DNA of 64,000 bases from Primorskyibacter aestuariivivens. GTDB taxonomy: Bacteria > Pseudomonadota > Alphaproteobacteria > Rhodobacterales > Rhodobacteraceae. Below are positions 55,246-62,815 of the stretch, piece after piece. The notes below the pieces were generated by a model. The model ran no database searches. It saw only the letters and a program-made list of their open reading frames with translations, and was not told the DNA's origin. Every line of letters starts with the position of its first letter. Positions within the stretch are counted from its first letter, which is position 1. The translations under genes and the position numbers were made by a program. Where the stretch lies: NCBI RefSeq assembly GCF_028023675.1, contig NZ_JAQIOZ010000004.1, positions 62,001-126,000 on the forward strand. The letters are read 5' to 3'.

Positions 55246-56310
55246 ATGCTCGACACCAGCACGGCCAAGACCTGCCCGGCGCACGCCCCCGCGGACCACC
55301 CGAAATTGCCCGCTCAGAAGGTGGGGATTTTGCTGGCCAATCTCGGGACGCCCGATGCGACCGATTACTGGTCCATGCGCCGTTACCTGAACGAGTTTCT
55401 GTCGGACCGCCGGGTAATCGACTATGCGCCGTGGAAATGGCAGCCGATCCTGCAACTGATCATCCTGACCAAACGCCCGTTCAGCTCGGGCGAGGCGTAC
55501 AAGTCCATCTGGAACGAAGAGGCGAATGAAAGCCCGCTGATGACCATCACCAAGTCGCAGACCACCAAGATCAAGGCGGCGATGCACGCGGAATATGGCG
55601 ATCAGGTGATGGTGGATTTCTGCATGCGCTACGGCAATCCCTCGACCCCGTCCAAAGTGCGCGAGATGGTCGAGGCGGGATGCTCGAAAATCCTGTTCTT
55701 TCCGCTTTACCCGCATTACGCCGGGGCCACATCGGCCACCGCGAATGATCAGTTCTTTCGTGCGCTGATGAAGGAAAAATGGCAGCCTACCGCGCGTGTT
55801 GTGGACCCGTATTTCGAGCATCCGAAATATATCGAGGCACTGGCACAATCGGTCGAGCGCGCCTATGGCGCGATGGACAAAAAGCCCGACATCCTTGTCT
55901 GTTCCTACCATGGCGTGCCGAAACGCTACCTGATGGAGGGCGACCCCTACCATTGCCAGTGCCAGAAAACCACGCGGCTGCTCAAGGAGCGGCTGGGCTG
56001 GGATGACACGCAGATCACCACCACTTTCCAGTCGCGCTTTGGTCCGGAGGAATGGCTCAAGCCCTATACCGTGGACGAGGTGAAGCGTCTGGCCGAAGAG
56101 GATGGCAAGAAACATATCGCCGTCATCGCACCCGCGTTTTCCGCCGATTGCATCGAAACGCTGGAAGAGATCAACGAAGAGATCAAAGAAAGCTTTGAAG
56201 AGGGCGGCGGTGAACGGTTCGACTATATCCCCTGCCTGAATGACGATGACGCGCATATCGACGCGCTGAGCACGATCATCGGCGAAAACCTTGGGGGTTG
56301 GGTGCCTTGA
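55246..56310 (+). CDS. hemH: ferrochelatase
   Basis: HemH inserts Fe2+ into protoporphyrin IX at the inner membrane, the last step of heme synthesis. The 354-residue product has GILLANLGTPDATDYWS, the ferrochelatase core LVCSYHGVPKRYLMEGDPYHCQCQKTTRLL (His essential) and FQSRFGPEEWLKPYT. The ATG at 55246 follows GGAGA. CQCQ adds two Cys residues that may relate to metal handling. A terminator at 56359-56386 follows. hemH stands apart from the other heme genes in this window, apart from hemW, about 15 kb away. Confidence 0.97.
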   Translation: MLDTSTAKTCPAHAPADHPKLPAQKVGILLANLGTPDATDYWSMRRYLNEFLSDRRVIDYAPWKWQPILQLIILTKRPFSSGEAYKSIWNEEANESPLMTITKSQTTKIKAAMHAEYGDQVMVDFCMRYGNPSTPSKVREMVEAGCSKILFFPLYPHYAGATSATANDQFFRALMKEKWQPTARVVDPYFEHPKYIEALAQSVERAYGAMDKKPDILVCSYHGVPKRYLMEGDPYHCQCQKTTRLLKERLGWDDTQITTTFQSRFGPEEWLKPYTVDEVKRLAEEDGKKHIAVIAPAFSADCIETLEEINEEIKESFEEGGGERFDYIPCLNDDDAHIDALSTIIGENLGGWVP

Positions 56311-56358
56311 CACCCGGCCACAATGGCTGACCGGTTCGGTCCAGACCGCACAAAAAGA

Positions 56359-56386
56359 AAAAGCGGCGCCCAGGGACGCCGCTTTT
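56359..56386. terminator. bidirectional terminator after hemH
   Basis: AAAAGCGGCG at 56359-56368 pairs with CGCCGCTTTT at 56377-56386, with loop CCCAGGGA. The T-run on the right arm and ATTTTTTG nearby give a U tract on the plus strand, and the A-run at the left gives one on the minus strand. It lies between hemH and the convergent small secreted protein gene. Confidence 0.8.
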
Positions 56387-56409
56387 CCAATTTTTTGAAG
56401 CGCTAAAGC

Positions 56410-56604
56410 TTAGTCAGCTGCGACTGCTGCGATCACGATCGCCAGCAGGATCAGCGGAACCAGAACGCCAGCGGAAGAAGACGCTTGTGCGGTTTCTTCA
56501 ACGATGACCGGCGGCTCCATGACAACTTCGTCTTTGGCGTAGGAGCCAGCGAAAGCGGTGGAAGCAGCAGCGGACAGAGCGGCAGCGAGTGCGAGTTTTT
56601 TCAT
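56410..56604 (-). CDS. small secreted or membrane-tethered protein of unknown function
   Basis: The 64-residue product begins with a signal peptide (MKKLALAAALSAAASTAFAG), has a short charged middle (SYAKDEVVMEPPVIVEETAQ), and ends with a hydrophobic helix (AGVLVPLILLAIVIAAVAAD). The ATG at 56604 is preceded by GGAGG. If processed, only about 44 residues remain, half of it hydrophobic. I do not recognise a family with a known role. Similar short proteins are common in Rhodobacteraceae, as I recall. The gene sits alone between terminators and divergent promoters, so it probably has its own promoter. Confidence 0.75.
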   Translation of the reverse strand: MKKLALAAALSAAASTAFAGSYAKDEVVMEPPVIVEETAQASSSAGVLVPLILLAIVIAAVAAD

Positions 56605-56753
56605 AGTTAATCCTCCAGATTTACACTTGCCGCTCACACCATATCGGATGCGGCAAGCACCCAAGACTTACCTCGTGACTTTTTCTAAGCAGCTATTCAG
56701 GGGGAATGCAAACCGATCTTTACGGTTCTTCCATGCGCGCCGCCGATTTGTCG

Positions 56754-57350
56754 TCAAATAAGCAACACTTGCGTGCCAACCTTGGCCATTCCGAAGAGTT
56801 CCGCGATATGTTCGTTATACAGCCCAATGCAACCATTGGACGAACGACGCCCGATTTTGCGGGTATCGTGGGTGCCATGGATTCGGTAGTAGGTCCAGCT
56901 CAGGTAAAGCGCGTGTGTTCCCAGCGGGTTATCCGGGCCGGGGCCGACAAAATCGGGCCATTCCGGGTTGCGGATCTTCATCGCGGGCGTCGGGCGCCAG
57001 CTTGGGCCTTCGACTTTGCGGACAACTTTGGTGCGGCCGCGGCGGGTCAAATCCTCGGTCAGCGGTACCGAGGAGGGGTAGAGCTTGTAGGTCTGGCCAT
57101 CGGCTGACCAGTAATGCAGCGCGCGGCTGGTGATATCGACCAGAATTGCGCCGTTATTGAGATTGCTGAAATAGGGACGCCAGTCCAGCGACCGGAAGCT
57201 GGAAATGTTGCGGCGCACCACGCGCGACAGGTCACGCTCGATCTCGACCGTCTCATTTTCGGTCTGCGCCAGCGCGGGTGTTCCGATCAGCGCAGCGGAC
57301 CCCGCAAGGAAGGACCGGCGGTTCAGTGCAAATCCGGGTGTCTTGGTCAT
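56754..57350 (-). CDS. L,D-transpeptidase (YkuD domain), probable Tat substrate
   Basis: The 198-residue product starts MTKTPGFALNRRSFLAGSAALIGTPALAQ, with a twin-arginine motif (NRRSFLAG) and a hydrophobic stretch, so it should be exported folded. The YkuD catalytic block is YRIHGTHDTRKIGRRSSNGCIGLYN, with the nucleophile Cys in SSNGC and the preceding His. L,D-transpeptidases make 3-3 cross-links or tether lipoproteins in peptidoglycan. I preferred the ATG at 57350, just before the signal peptide, to in-frame ATGs 15 and 27 bases earlier. The CAP lipoprotein gene diverges from it. Confidence 0.93.
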   Translation of the reverse strand: MTKTPGFALNRRSFLAGSAALIGTPALAQTENETVEIERDLSRVVRRNISSFRSLDWRPYFSNLNNGAILVDITSRALHYWSADGQTYKLYPSSVPLTEDLTRRGRTKVVRKVEGPSWRPTPAMKIRNPEWPDFVGPGPDNPLGTHALYLSWTYYRIHGTHDTRKIGRRSSNGCIGLYNEHIAELFGMAKVGTQVLLI

Positions 57351-57520
57351 CGTCTCTTGCTCCATTCGCGCGATCACTCATTTGTGACGGTATTTAGTGC
57401 GCGAAAGCCTCAGTCGCAAATCAAACCGGCGTTAACTTGCGGATGCTTGCCCAAGTGGGTTTGATTGGCCACGTCATTGCGGATAGAGCAGTGAAAAAGC
57501 ACATCCCGGATGGACCACTC

Positions 57521-58120
57521 ATGAAACGTCTTACTGTTCTCCTGTTGCCGTTGGCTCTTCTTCTGGCCGCGTGTACCACCACGCCGTCCGCGCCACCGCA
57601 ATTGGGTCCGGACGGTAAACCGCTTCCGAAACTCTACAGGATCCCTGCGGGAGCCGAGGGCCAGATTCAGTTTCGCATTCTTGATTCGATCAATTCCCTG
57701 CGGGGTGCCAAGGGCTTGCAGAATGTCGAGCTGAACGCACAGCTCAACGCGGCGGCAGCCACCCATTCGCGCGACATGGCGGTTCAGAACCGGCCCTGGC
57801 ATTTCGGATCGGACGGGTCGTCGCCGCTGGATCGGGTGCGGCGCGTCGGCTATTCCGGGCTTCTGATCGGTGAAGCCATCTCGGAAACCTATGAGACCGA
57901 GCTTGAGACGCTGGCCGCATGGATGGAAGAACCCGGCACGCGCGAGGTGATCCTCTCGCCCGAGGCGAGGGATTTGGGTTTTGCCTATTTCCAGGAGGAA
58001 AACGGCAAGATCTGGTGGACACTGGTCATGGGAACACGCTCCCAGGCGGCCGTGACACCCACTCCGTCGGTCGAAGAGATTGCCGGGGCGGCAATTGATC
58101 TGGTCGAGGACGGCAACTGA
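57521..58120 (+). CDS. CAP-domain (SCP/PR1-like) lipoprotein
   Basis: The 199-residue product has a lipoprotein signal with the lipobox LAAC (Cys18), then a short linker and a CAP domain: ILDSINSLRGAKGLQNVELNAQLNAAAATHSRDMA, with His in HSRDMA, and later LGFAYFQEENGKIWWTLVMG. Bacterial CAP proteins are poorly characterised; some bind peptidoglycan-associated ligands or lipids. The ATG at 57521 begins the signal. Divergent from the transpeptidase gene (170 bases between starts), so a shared envelope-related control is possible. The upstream gap contains a 9-bp inverted repeat AATCAAACC/GGTTTGATT at 57419-57427 and 57458-57466. Confidence 0.9.
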   Translation: MKRLTVLLLPLALLLAACTTTPSAPPQLGPDGKPLPKLYRIPAGAEGQIQFRILDSINSLRGAKGLQNVELNAQLNAAAATHSRDMAVQNRPWHFGSDGSSPLDRVRRVGYSGLLIGEAISETYETELETLAAWMEEPGTREVILSPEARDLGFAYFQEENGKIWWTLVMGTRSQAAVTPTPSVEEIAGAAIDLVEDGN

Positions 58121-58126
58121 GCCCTA

Positions 58127-58816
58127 TCAGACCGGTTCGCGGTGGCTGGCCTGGATTTCTTCCCAGGCCTTGTTGATATCCACCATGCGCCGTTCGCTCA
58201 TCTGAATCGCTTCTTCCGGGAGACCACGGGCCATCATCCGGTCCGGGTGGCTTTCCCGCACGGCGTTGCGCCAGACTTTTCTGATTTCGTCCAGAGACGC
58301 GGTCGGGTCCACACCCAGAACGGCATAGGGGTCTTTTTCGGCATCCGGCACGAACCGGGCGCGGAGGGTTTTGAACTGCGCCTTGTCGATCCCGAAAATG
58401 CCTGCCACCCGCGCCAGAAAGTCGTCTTCGGCGGGATGATAGGTGCCATCCGCAACGGCGATATGGAACAGCCCCTCCATCAGATCGCAAAGAGCGGTAT
58501 CGGTATCGTCAAACATGGTGCGGATGCGTTTGGCATATTCCTCAAATCCCGCGACATCCTGCCGGGCGAGGTTGAACACCTTGGCGGCCTGCGCCTCGTC
58601 CTCCGGCGGGATGTGAAACACTTCGCGGAAGGCCGTGACCTCGTCCCGCGTGACCAGCCCGTCGGCCTTGGCCATCTTGGCGCCAAGTGCGATGACTGCG
58701 ATGGTAAAGGCCACGGAGCGCTCAGGCGGCGTTCGCAGCTTTTCAAAAACGGTGCTGAGCGGCTCACCATTGGCAAGCGCGGCAAGGGCGGCGGATATGC
58801 GGGTCCAGATCGACAT
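58127..58816 (-). CDS. TerB and J-domain protein (DjlA-like)
   Basis: The 229-residue product has an N-terminal TerB-like all-helical region (residues 25-135, FTIAVIALGAKMAKADGLVTRDEVTAFREVF) and a C-terminal J-domain (DPYAVLGVDPTASLDEIRKVWRNAVRESHPDRMMARG) containing the essential HPD motif. DjlA in E. coli has a membrane anchor, which I do not see here. The J-domain would stimulate DnaK. It converges on the CAP lipoprotein gene. Confidence 0.92.
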   Translation of the reverse strand: MSIWTRISAALAALANGEPLSTVFEKLRTPPERSVAFTIAVIALGAKMAKADGLVTRDEVTAFREVFHIPPEDEAQAAKVFNLARQDVAGFEEYAKRIRTMFDDTDTALCDLMEGLFHIAVADGTYHPAEDDFLARVAGIFGIDKAQFKTLRARFVPDAEKDPYAVLGVDPTASLDEIRKVWRNAVRESHPDRMMARGLPEEAIQMSERRMVDINKAWEEIQASHREPV

Positions 58817-58859
58817 GGGGCTACAGTATAGAGGGTACAACCGGAAGTCAGTGTGACAA

Positions 58860-59336
58860 TCACAGTAACTTTTGCATCAACACCAAATCCATCCATCGCC
58901 CGAATTTATAGCCAACTTCGGGCAAACGCGCGATTTCGCGGAACCCGATGGACGCGTGAAAGGCGACGCCAGCGGGGTTTTCGCCGCTGACACCGGCAAA
59001 GAGCGAATGCACCCCCTTGTTGCGGGCATCGGTTTCAAGCGCGGACATAAGCGCACGCCCAACCCCCCGGCCTCGGGCCTCCTCGGCCAGTACGATGCTA
59101 TGCTCCATGGTGTGTCGATATCCCGGGCCGCCGCGAAACTGAAAATAGCAGGCATAGCCGATGACGCTCGCCCCGTCACAGGCGACGAAATAGGCATCGC
59201 TGTCCGCGATCGCAGTGGCCAATCCTTCAGTGGTCTTTTCTTCGGTGGTAAAGGTGATCGCGGTGTCGCGGATCACCGTGTTGGCCAGATCCGCAATAGA
59301 CGGAGCATGGTCGGGCCGGGCCTTGCGGATTCTCAT
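58860..59336 (-). CDS. GNAT-family N-acetyltransferase
   Basis: The 158-residue product has the GNAT acetyl-CoA loop EEARGRGVGRALMSALE (RGxGxG/A variant, RGRGVG), the preceding strand SIVLAEEA and the C-terminal FHASIGFREIARLPEVGYKFGRWMDLVLM. It resembles phosphinothricin-type acetyltransferases (Pat/YncA): IRDTAITFTTEEKTTEGLA near the start fits that group. The ATG at 59336 overlaps the VOC gene stop as ATGA, so they are one unit. Substrate unknown. Confidence 0.9.
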   Translation of the reverse strand: MRIRKARPDHAPSIADLANTVIRDTAITFTTEEKTTEGLATAIADSDAYFVACDGASVIGYACYFQFRGGPGYRHTMEHSIVLAEEARGRGVGRALMSALETDARNKGVHSLFAGVSGENPAGVAFHASIGFREIARLPEVGYKFGRWMDLVLMQKLL

Positions 59337-59944
59337 TGCAGGGTCACCGGGCCATTTCGGCACGCCATATGAGCCGCAAGTGCCGCCGACCCGGTTTTGA
59401 ACGAGACGCGCGCGTCATTCAGGTAAGGGCTGAGCCTTTGCTGGAGCCGGTCGGCGTCGGGATGATGTACGACCAGACGGTCCAAACGGCACTCGACCTG
59501 GTCGAGCAACCCGGCCGGGTGGGTGTCGCAATCCCATTGGATCAGGGCCGGGAAACATCCGTCAAAGGGAAGGTTGCCATCGGCGGGCACCGCCATGCGC
59601 CACTTCAGGTCTCCACGTTCCAGCGCGATGATCTCCCCCGCTTCCGGCAGGTCGCGCAACAGCGTTTCAAGATCGGGCGTCTGACAGATCCAGTTGCTCA
59701 ACCGCGGGGGGCCGGAAATCGTATCGAGCGCAAACCAACGGGGTCGCCCAGGGTCCGGCGCATCCGGGTTGATGGCAATCGCTTCAAGGTAAAGCCCGTC
59801 GGCCAGCCCGAGCAGATGGTTATGCGTGCCGAAATACGCGTGTTCGCCGCCCGTTTGCAGCGGCACGCCAAGCGTGTCGGTGACATGCGTGGCGGCGATA
59901 TCGCGTGTTTTGCCTGCAACGGCCAGATGGTCCAGTGTGATCAT
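59333..59944 (-). CDS. VOC/glyoxalase-like domain protein
   Basis: The 203-residue product starts MITLDHLAVAGKTRDIAATHVTDTLGVPLQTGGEHAYFGTHNHLLGL, a VOC-type metal-binding half (HLAV then the HNHLL region), and has a second half ending FKTGSAALAAHMACRNGP. It looks like the Glyoxalase_3 group. The ATG at 59944 gives the domain start. The stop overlaps the GNAT start. Activity is unknown. Confidence 0.85.
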   Translation of the reverse strand: MITLDHLAVAGKTRDIAATHVTDTLGVPLQTGGEHAYFGTHNHLLGLADGLYLEAIAINPDAPDPGRPRWFALDTISGPPRLSNWICQTPDLETLLRDLPEAGEIIALERGDLKWRMAVPADGNLPFDGCFPALIQWDCDTHPAGLLDQVECRLDRLVVHHPDADRLQQRLSPYLNDARVSFKTGSAALAAHMACRNGPVTLQ

Positions 59945-60011
59945 GATGCGCCCTTTCGGGGGCACTCTGCCCGATATCGACCGGGTATGGCAAAGGGCTT
60001 TGTCACGAAAA

Positions 60012-60038
60012 AAAGCCCCCGATCCTGTCGGGGGCTTT
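60012..60038 (-). terminator. rho-independent terminator of the hsp20 gene
   Basis: AAAGCCCCCGA at 60012-60022 and TCGGGGGCTTT at 60028-60038 form an 11-bp perfect stem with loop TCCTG. On the minus strand a T-run follows (TTTTTTTT from the A-run at about 60007-60014). It lies 25 bases after the hsp20 stop codon and before the VOC gene. Confidence 0.85.
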
Positions 60039-60062
60039 GCGTGCGGTCTGGAGCGTCAGTGC

Positions 60063-60530
60063 TTAGTTGACAGCCTTGGCGTCCACCACGTCCTTTTCAA
60101 TGGCTTCGCCCTTGGCAATTTCGATCCGGCGCGGTTTCAGCGCTTCGGGAATCTCGCGTTGCAGGTCGATATGCAGCATGCCGTCGCGATGGCTGGCCCC
60201 GGTCACGCGGACATGGTCGGCCAGATGGAACCGGCGCTCGAACGCGCGGGTGGCAATGCCGCGATGCAGGAAGGTGCGGTTCTCGTCCTCGTCGGCCTTG
60301 CGGGCCGAGACGACAAGCGCCTTTTCCTTGACCTCGACGCTCAGGTCGGCGTCCGAGAACCCGGCCACGGCGATCGAGATGCGGTAGGCATCGTCGGCGG
60401 TCTTTTCGATATTGTAGGGCGGATAGGTCTGGTTCGACACGTCATTGGCCATTACCCGGTCCATCAGGTCGGCAATCTGGTCAAAACCAACGGTTGCACG
60501 GTACAGCGGTGCAAGATCAAAGCTTCGCAT
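60063..60530 (-). CDS. Hsp20-family small heat-shock protein (IbpA-like)
   Basis: Small heat-shock proteins bind unfolding proteins. The 155-residue product has the N-terminal FDLAPLYRATVGFDQIADL, typical of IbpA, and an alpha-crystallin domain (YPPYNIEKTADDAYRISIAVAGFSDADLSVEVKEKALVVSARK) with FLHRGIATRAFERRFHLADHV. GGAGG precedes the ATG at 60530. The upstream region has a clear RpoH-type promoter and a 100-base leader with a stem-loop (see the promoter feature). Transcription ends at the terminator at 60012-60038. Confidence 0.95.
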   Translation of the reverse strand: MRSFDLAPLYRATVGFDQIADLMDRVMANDVSNQTYPPYNIEKTADDAYRISIAVAGFSDADLSVEVKEKALVVSARKADEDENRTFLHRGIATRAFERRFHLADHVRVTGASHRDGMLHIDLQREIPEALKPRRIEIAKGEAIEKDVVDAKAVN

Positions 60531-60630
60531 GGGTCATCCTCCATTGAGCGACAACATATGTTGATCGGCCTTCCCGTCCGGGACAGGCCAGTTGACGTCC
60601 GGGCCCAGCATTGGCACCCGAACATCTCAG

Positions 60631-60659
60631 ATTTGGGAAGCGGTCAGCGTAGTTTCAAG
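60631..60659 (-). promoter_or_regulatory. candidate RpoH (heat-shock sigma factor) promoter of hsp20
   Basis: On the minus strand CTTGAAA (60653-60659) and CCCAAAT (60631-60637) are separated by 15 bases, matching the RpoH pattern CTTGAAA-N12-15-CCCATnT closely. It is about 100 bases before the hsp20 start. The intervening leader contains GGCC-TCCCG-GA-CGGGA-GGCC type pairing and a 12-base palindrome CAACATATGTTG at 60552-60563, so thermosensitive translation control is possible. Confidence 0.65.
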
Positions 60660-60663
60660 AGGG

Positions 60664-61458
60664 TCAGGGGCGCAGGAATTTCGCGCCCTTTGGCCGATCA
60701 TTGGCATCCAGCCCCTTGAAGCGGGACCTTGACCGCAATTCGACCTTCAAAAGGGCAAGCGGCTCTTCCAGCGAAGTCCCAAGAGAGACCGGCGTGCCAT
60801 CGGATTCCGCCTTGGCCGAGATCAGCGACACGATCCGCGGCACCCCACCGTCAAAGGAAAAGACCGGCGCACCGGACGATCCGAAATCTGCCGAACAGGA
60901 CATGACCAGAATACCGCGTTTCCGTCCCATGACGGTGCAGGCTTCTTGCAGCGACGGTGCCTTGGCCCGGTCATGGGCGTAGCTCACCACGCTGATTTCC
61001 GCGCCTTGTTTTGGCTTCTGGGCGGTGTCGAACGGAACCACCTGTGTATTGCGGATCGGACGGGTGAGTTGCAGCAAGGCAACGTCATTGGGCACGTGGT
61101 CAAGATTGGCATCTGCGGAAAACATGTATCGCGGGTGAATGACCGATTGCTTGACCGCGCGATAGGCCGAGGCCCGTCCGTTGCGCAACCCGGCCTGAAA
61201 CTGAATATCGCTATCGGATACGCGCGCGCCGCTTGTCTTGTCGAACAGGCAGTGCGCGGCTGTCAGGACGAGATCCGGTTCGACGAGAACACCGGTACAA
61301 AAGCCGATATCCTGCATGTCCAGGCGACCCACCGCTTCCCATCCTCGGCCATCGTCACCGGTGTTCAATTGCCGGAGCACACTGGTCTGGGCGCTCAGCG
61401 GCAGGCCCAGCATGCAAAAAAGGAAAGCCAACAGATAAGCGCGCAATGTTTGCCTCAA
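60664..61458 (-). CDS. secreted trypsin-like serine protease (S1 family)
   Basis: The 264-residue product has a signal peptide ending near PLSAQ, and the chymotrypsin-fold triad: His69 in LTAAHC, Asp125 in NDVALL and Ser195 in DFGSSGAP. The Ser motif GSSG differs from the usual GDSGG and is more like V8/glutamyl-type proteases. Two Cys pairs may form disulfides. The start is a TTG at 61458 preceded by a purine-rich site (GGGGAGAGAG); no ATG is available before the signal. Function may be in envelope protein processing; substrate is unknown. Confidence 0.88.
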   Translation of the reverse strand: MRQTLRAYLLAFLFCMLGLPLSAQTSVLRQLNTGDDGRGWEAVGRLDMQDIGFCTGVLVEPDLVLTAAHCLFDKTSGARVSDSDIQFQAGLRNGRASAYRAVKQSVIHPRYMFSADANLDHVPNDVALLQLTRPIRNTQVVPFDTAQKPKQGAEISVVSYAHDRAKAPSLQEACTVMGRKRGILVMSCSADFGSSGAPVFSFDGGVPRIVSLISAKAESDGTPVSLGTSLEEPLALLKVELRSRSRFKGLDANDRPKGAKFLRP

Positions 61459-61522
61459 TTCTCTCTCCCCGCAGGTTTACCCCGCAGTTTAGGCAAAAAT
61501 ACGGCAAATCGGGCGTATACGG

Positions 61523-62812
61523 TCAGGAATTTTGCAGGCTTGGTGGCTTTGGTCCCCCGGTGGCCCAATCCAGCAACTCGACCGTGTGCACGATGGGGGT
61601 TTCGGTGCCGCTGCCGATCTGCATCATGCAGCCGATATTGCCCGCTGCGATCACATCGGGTTTGACCGCTTCCAGCGTGCGCACCTTGCGGGCCTTGAGC
61701 TGCTTGGAAATCTCCGGCTGCATCAGGTTGTAGGTGCCTGCCGAGCCACAGCACAGATGGCTGTCGGCGGGTTCGGCCACCTTGAACCCGGCTTTCTTCA
61801 GAAGCGTTTTGGGATGCGTCTTGATCTGTTGCCCGTGCTGCAGCGAACAGGCGGCGTGATAGGCCACGGTCATGCCTTTGTCCGCGCCCTCGGGCAGGTC
61901 CAATTTCATCAGCACTTCGCTGACATCCATGGCAATGTCAGAGACGCGTTTGGCATCAGCGGCCAGCGCCCCATTGCGGAACATATGGCCGTAATCCTTG
62001 ACCGTGGTGCCGCAGCCAGAGGTGTTGATCACAATGGCGTCCAGCCCCTTACCATCCATCTCGCGCGCCCAGGCGCGGATGTTCTTTCCGGCGGTGCCGT
62101 GGCTTTCGCTGGTTTTGCCCATGTGATGGGTCAACGCCCCGCAACAGCCCGCGCCCTCGGCCACCACGACTTCGCAGCCCAGCCGGGTCAAAAGCCGGAT
62201 GGTGGCGTCGTTGATATCGGTATTCAGTGCCTTTTGCGCACAGCCGGTCATCAGCGCCACGCGCATCTTGGGCTCGGTTTTCGGCGCAAAGCTTTGCGGG
62301 TCGTCATTGCGGCTGACCGGCGGGATCTGTTTCGGGGCCATTTCCAGCATGGCGCGCAGTCGCGGATCTGGCATGAACCGGGCAAAGGGACGCCCGATCT
62401 TGGCACCAAGCAGCGCCACGCGGAACCGCATGGGATGGGGCAGGATGCGGGCGAGAATCCAGCGCAGCGCCTTGTCATGCCAAGGGCGGTCATAGTGCTG
62501 TTCGATATATTCCCGCGCGTGATCGACCAGATGCATGTAATGCACGCCCGAGGGACAGGTGGTCATGCAGGCCAGACAGGACAGGCAGCGGTCAATATGT
62601 TTGACCGTGGTCTCATCGGGCACACGCTCATTCTCAAGCATGTCCTTGATGAGGTAGATACGCCCCCGCGGGCTGTCCAACTCGTCGCCCAGCACCTGAT
62701 AAGTGGGGCAGGTGGCGGTGCAGAACCCGCAATGCACACAGGTGCGGAGGATCTCGTTTGCGCGCTGGGTGCCGGGGTCCTTGAGTTGATCTTCGGTGAA
62801 TGTCGTCTGCAT
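61523..62812 (-). CDS. glcF: glycolate oxidase iron-sulfur subunit GlcF
   Basis: GlcF is the electron-transfer subunit of membrane glycolate oxidase, which turns glycolate into glyoxylate. The 429-residue product has two 4Fe-4S motifs, CVHCGFCTATCP (Cys25, 28, 31, 35) and CLSCLACMTTCP (Cys76, 79, 82, 86). Two CCG domains follow, CCGALTHHMG and CCGSAGTYNLMQPE. It follows glcE by three bases on the minus strand; glcD should lie beyond the right edge. Photorespiratory or phytoplankton-derived glycolate use fits a marine roseobacter. Confidence 0.96.
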   Translation of the reverse strand: MQTTFTEDQLKDPGTQRANEILRTCVHCGFCTATCPTYQVLGDELDSPRGRIYLIKDMLENERVPDETTVKHIDRCLSCLACMTTCPSGVHYMHLVDHAREYIEQHYDRPWHDKALRWILARILPHPMRFRVALLGAKIGRPFARFMPDPRLRAMLEMAPKQIPPVSRNDDPQSFAPKTEPKMRVALMTGCAQKALNTDINDATIRLLTRLGCEVVVAEGAGCCGALTHHMGKTSESHGTAGKNIRAWAREMDGKGLDAIVINTSGCGTTVKDYGHMFRNGALAADAKRVSDIAMDVSEVLMKLDLPEGADKGMTVAYHAACSLQHGQQIKTHPKTLLKKAGFKVAEPADSHLCCGSAGTYNLMQPEISKQLKARKVRTLEAVKPDVIAAGNIGCMMQIGSGTETPIVHTVELLDWATGGPKPPSLQNS

Positions 62813-62815
62813 GAT

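Noticed and set aside
57419-57466. 9-bp inverted repeat AATCAAACC/GGTTTGATT between the transpeptidase and the CAP lipoprotein
   Set aside because: The 30-base loop and lack of a recognised regulator make it too weak to call an operator; it is noted only with the CAP gene.
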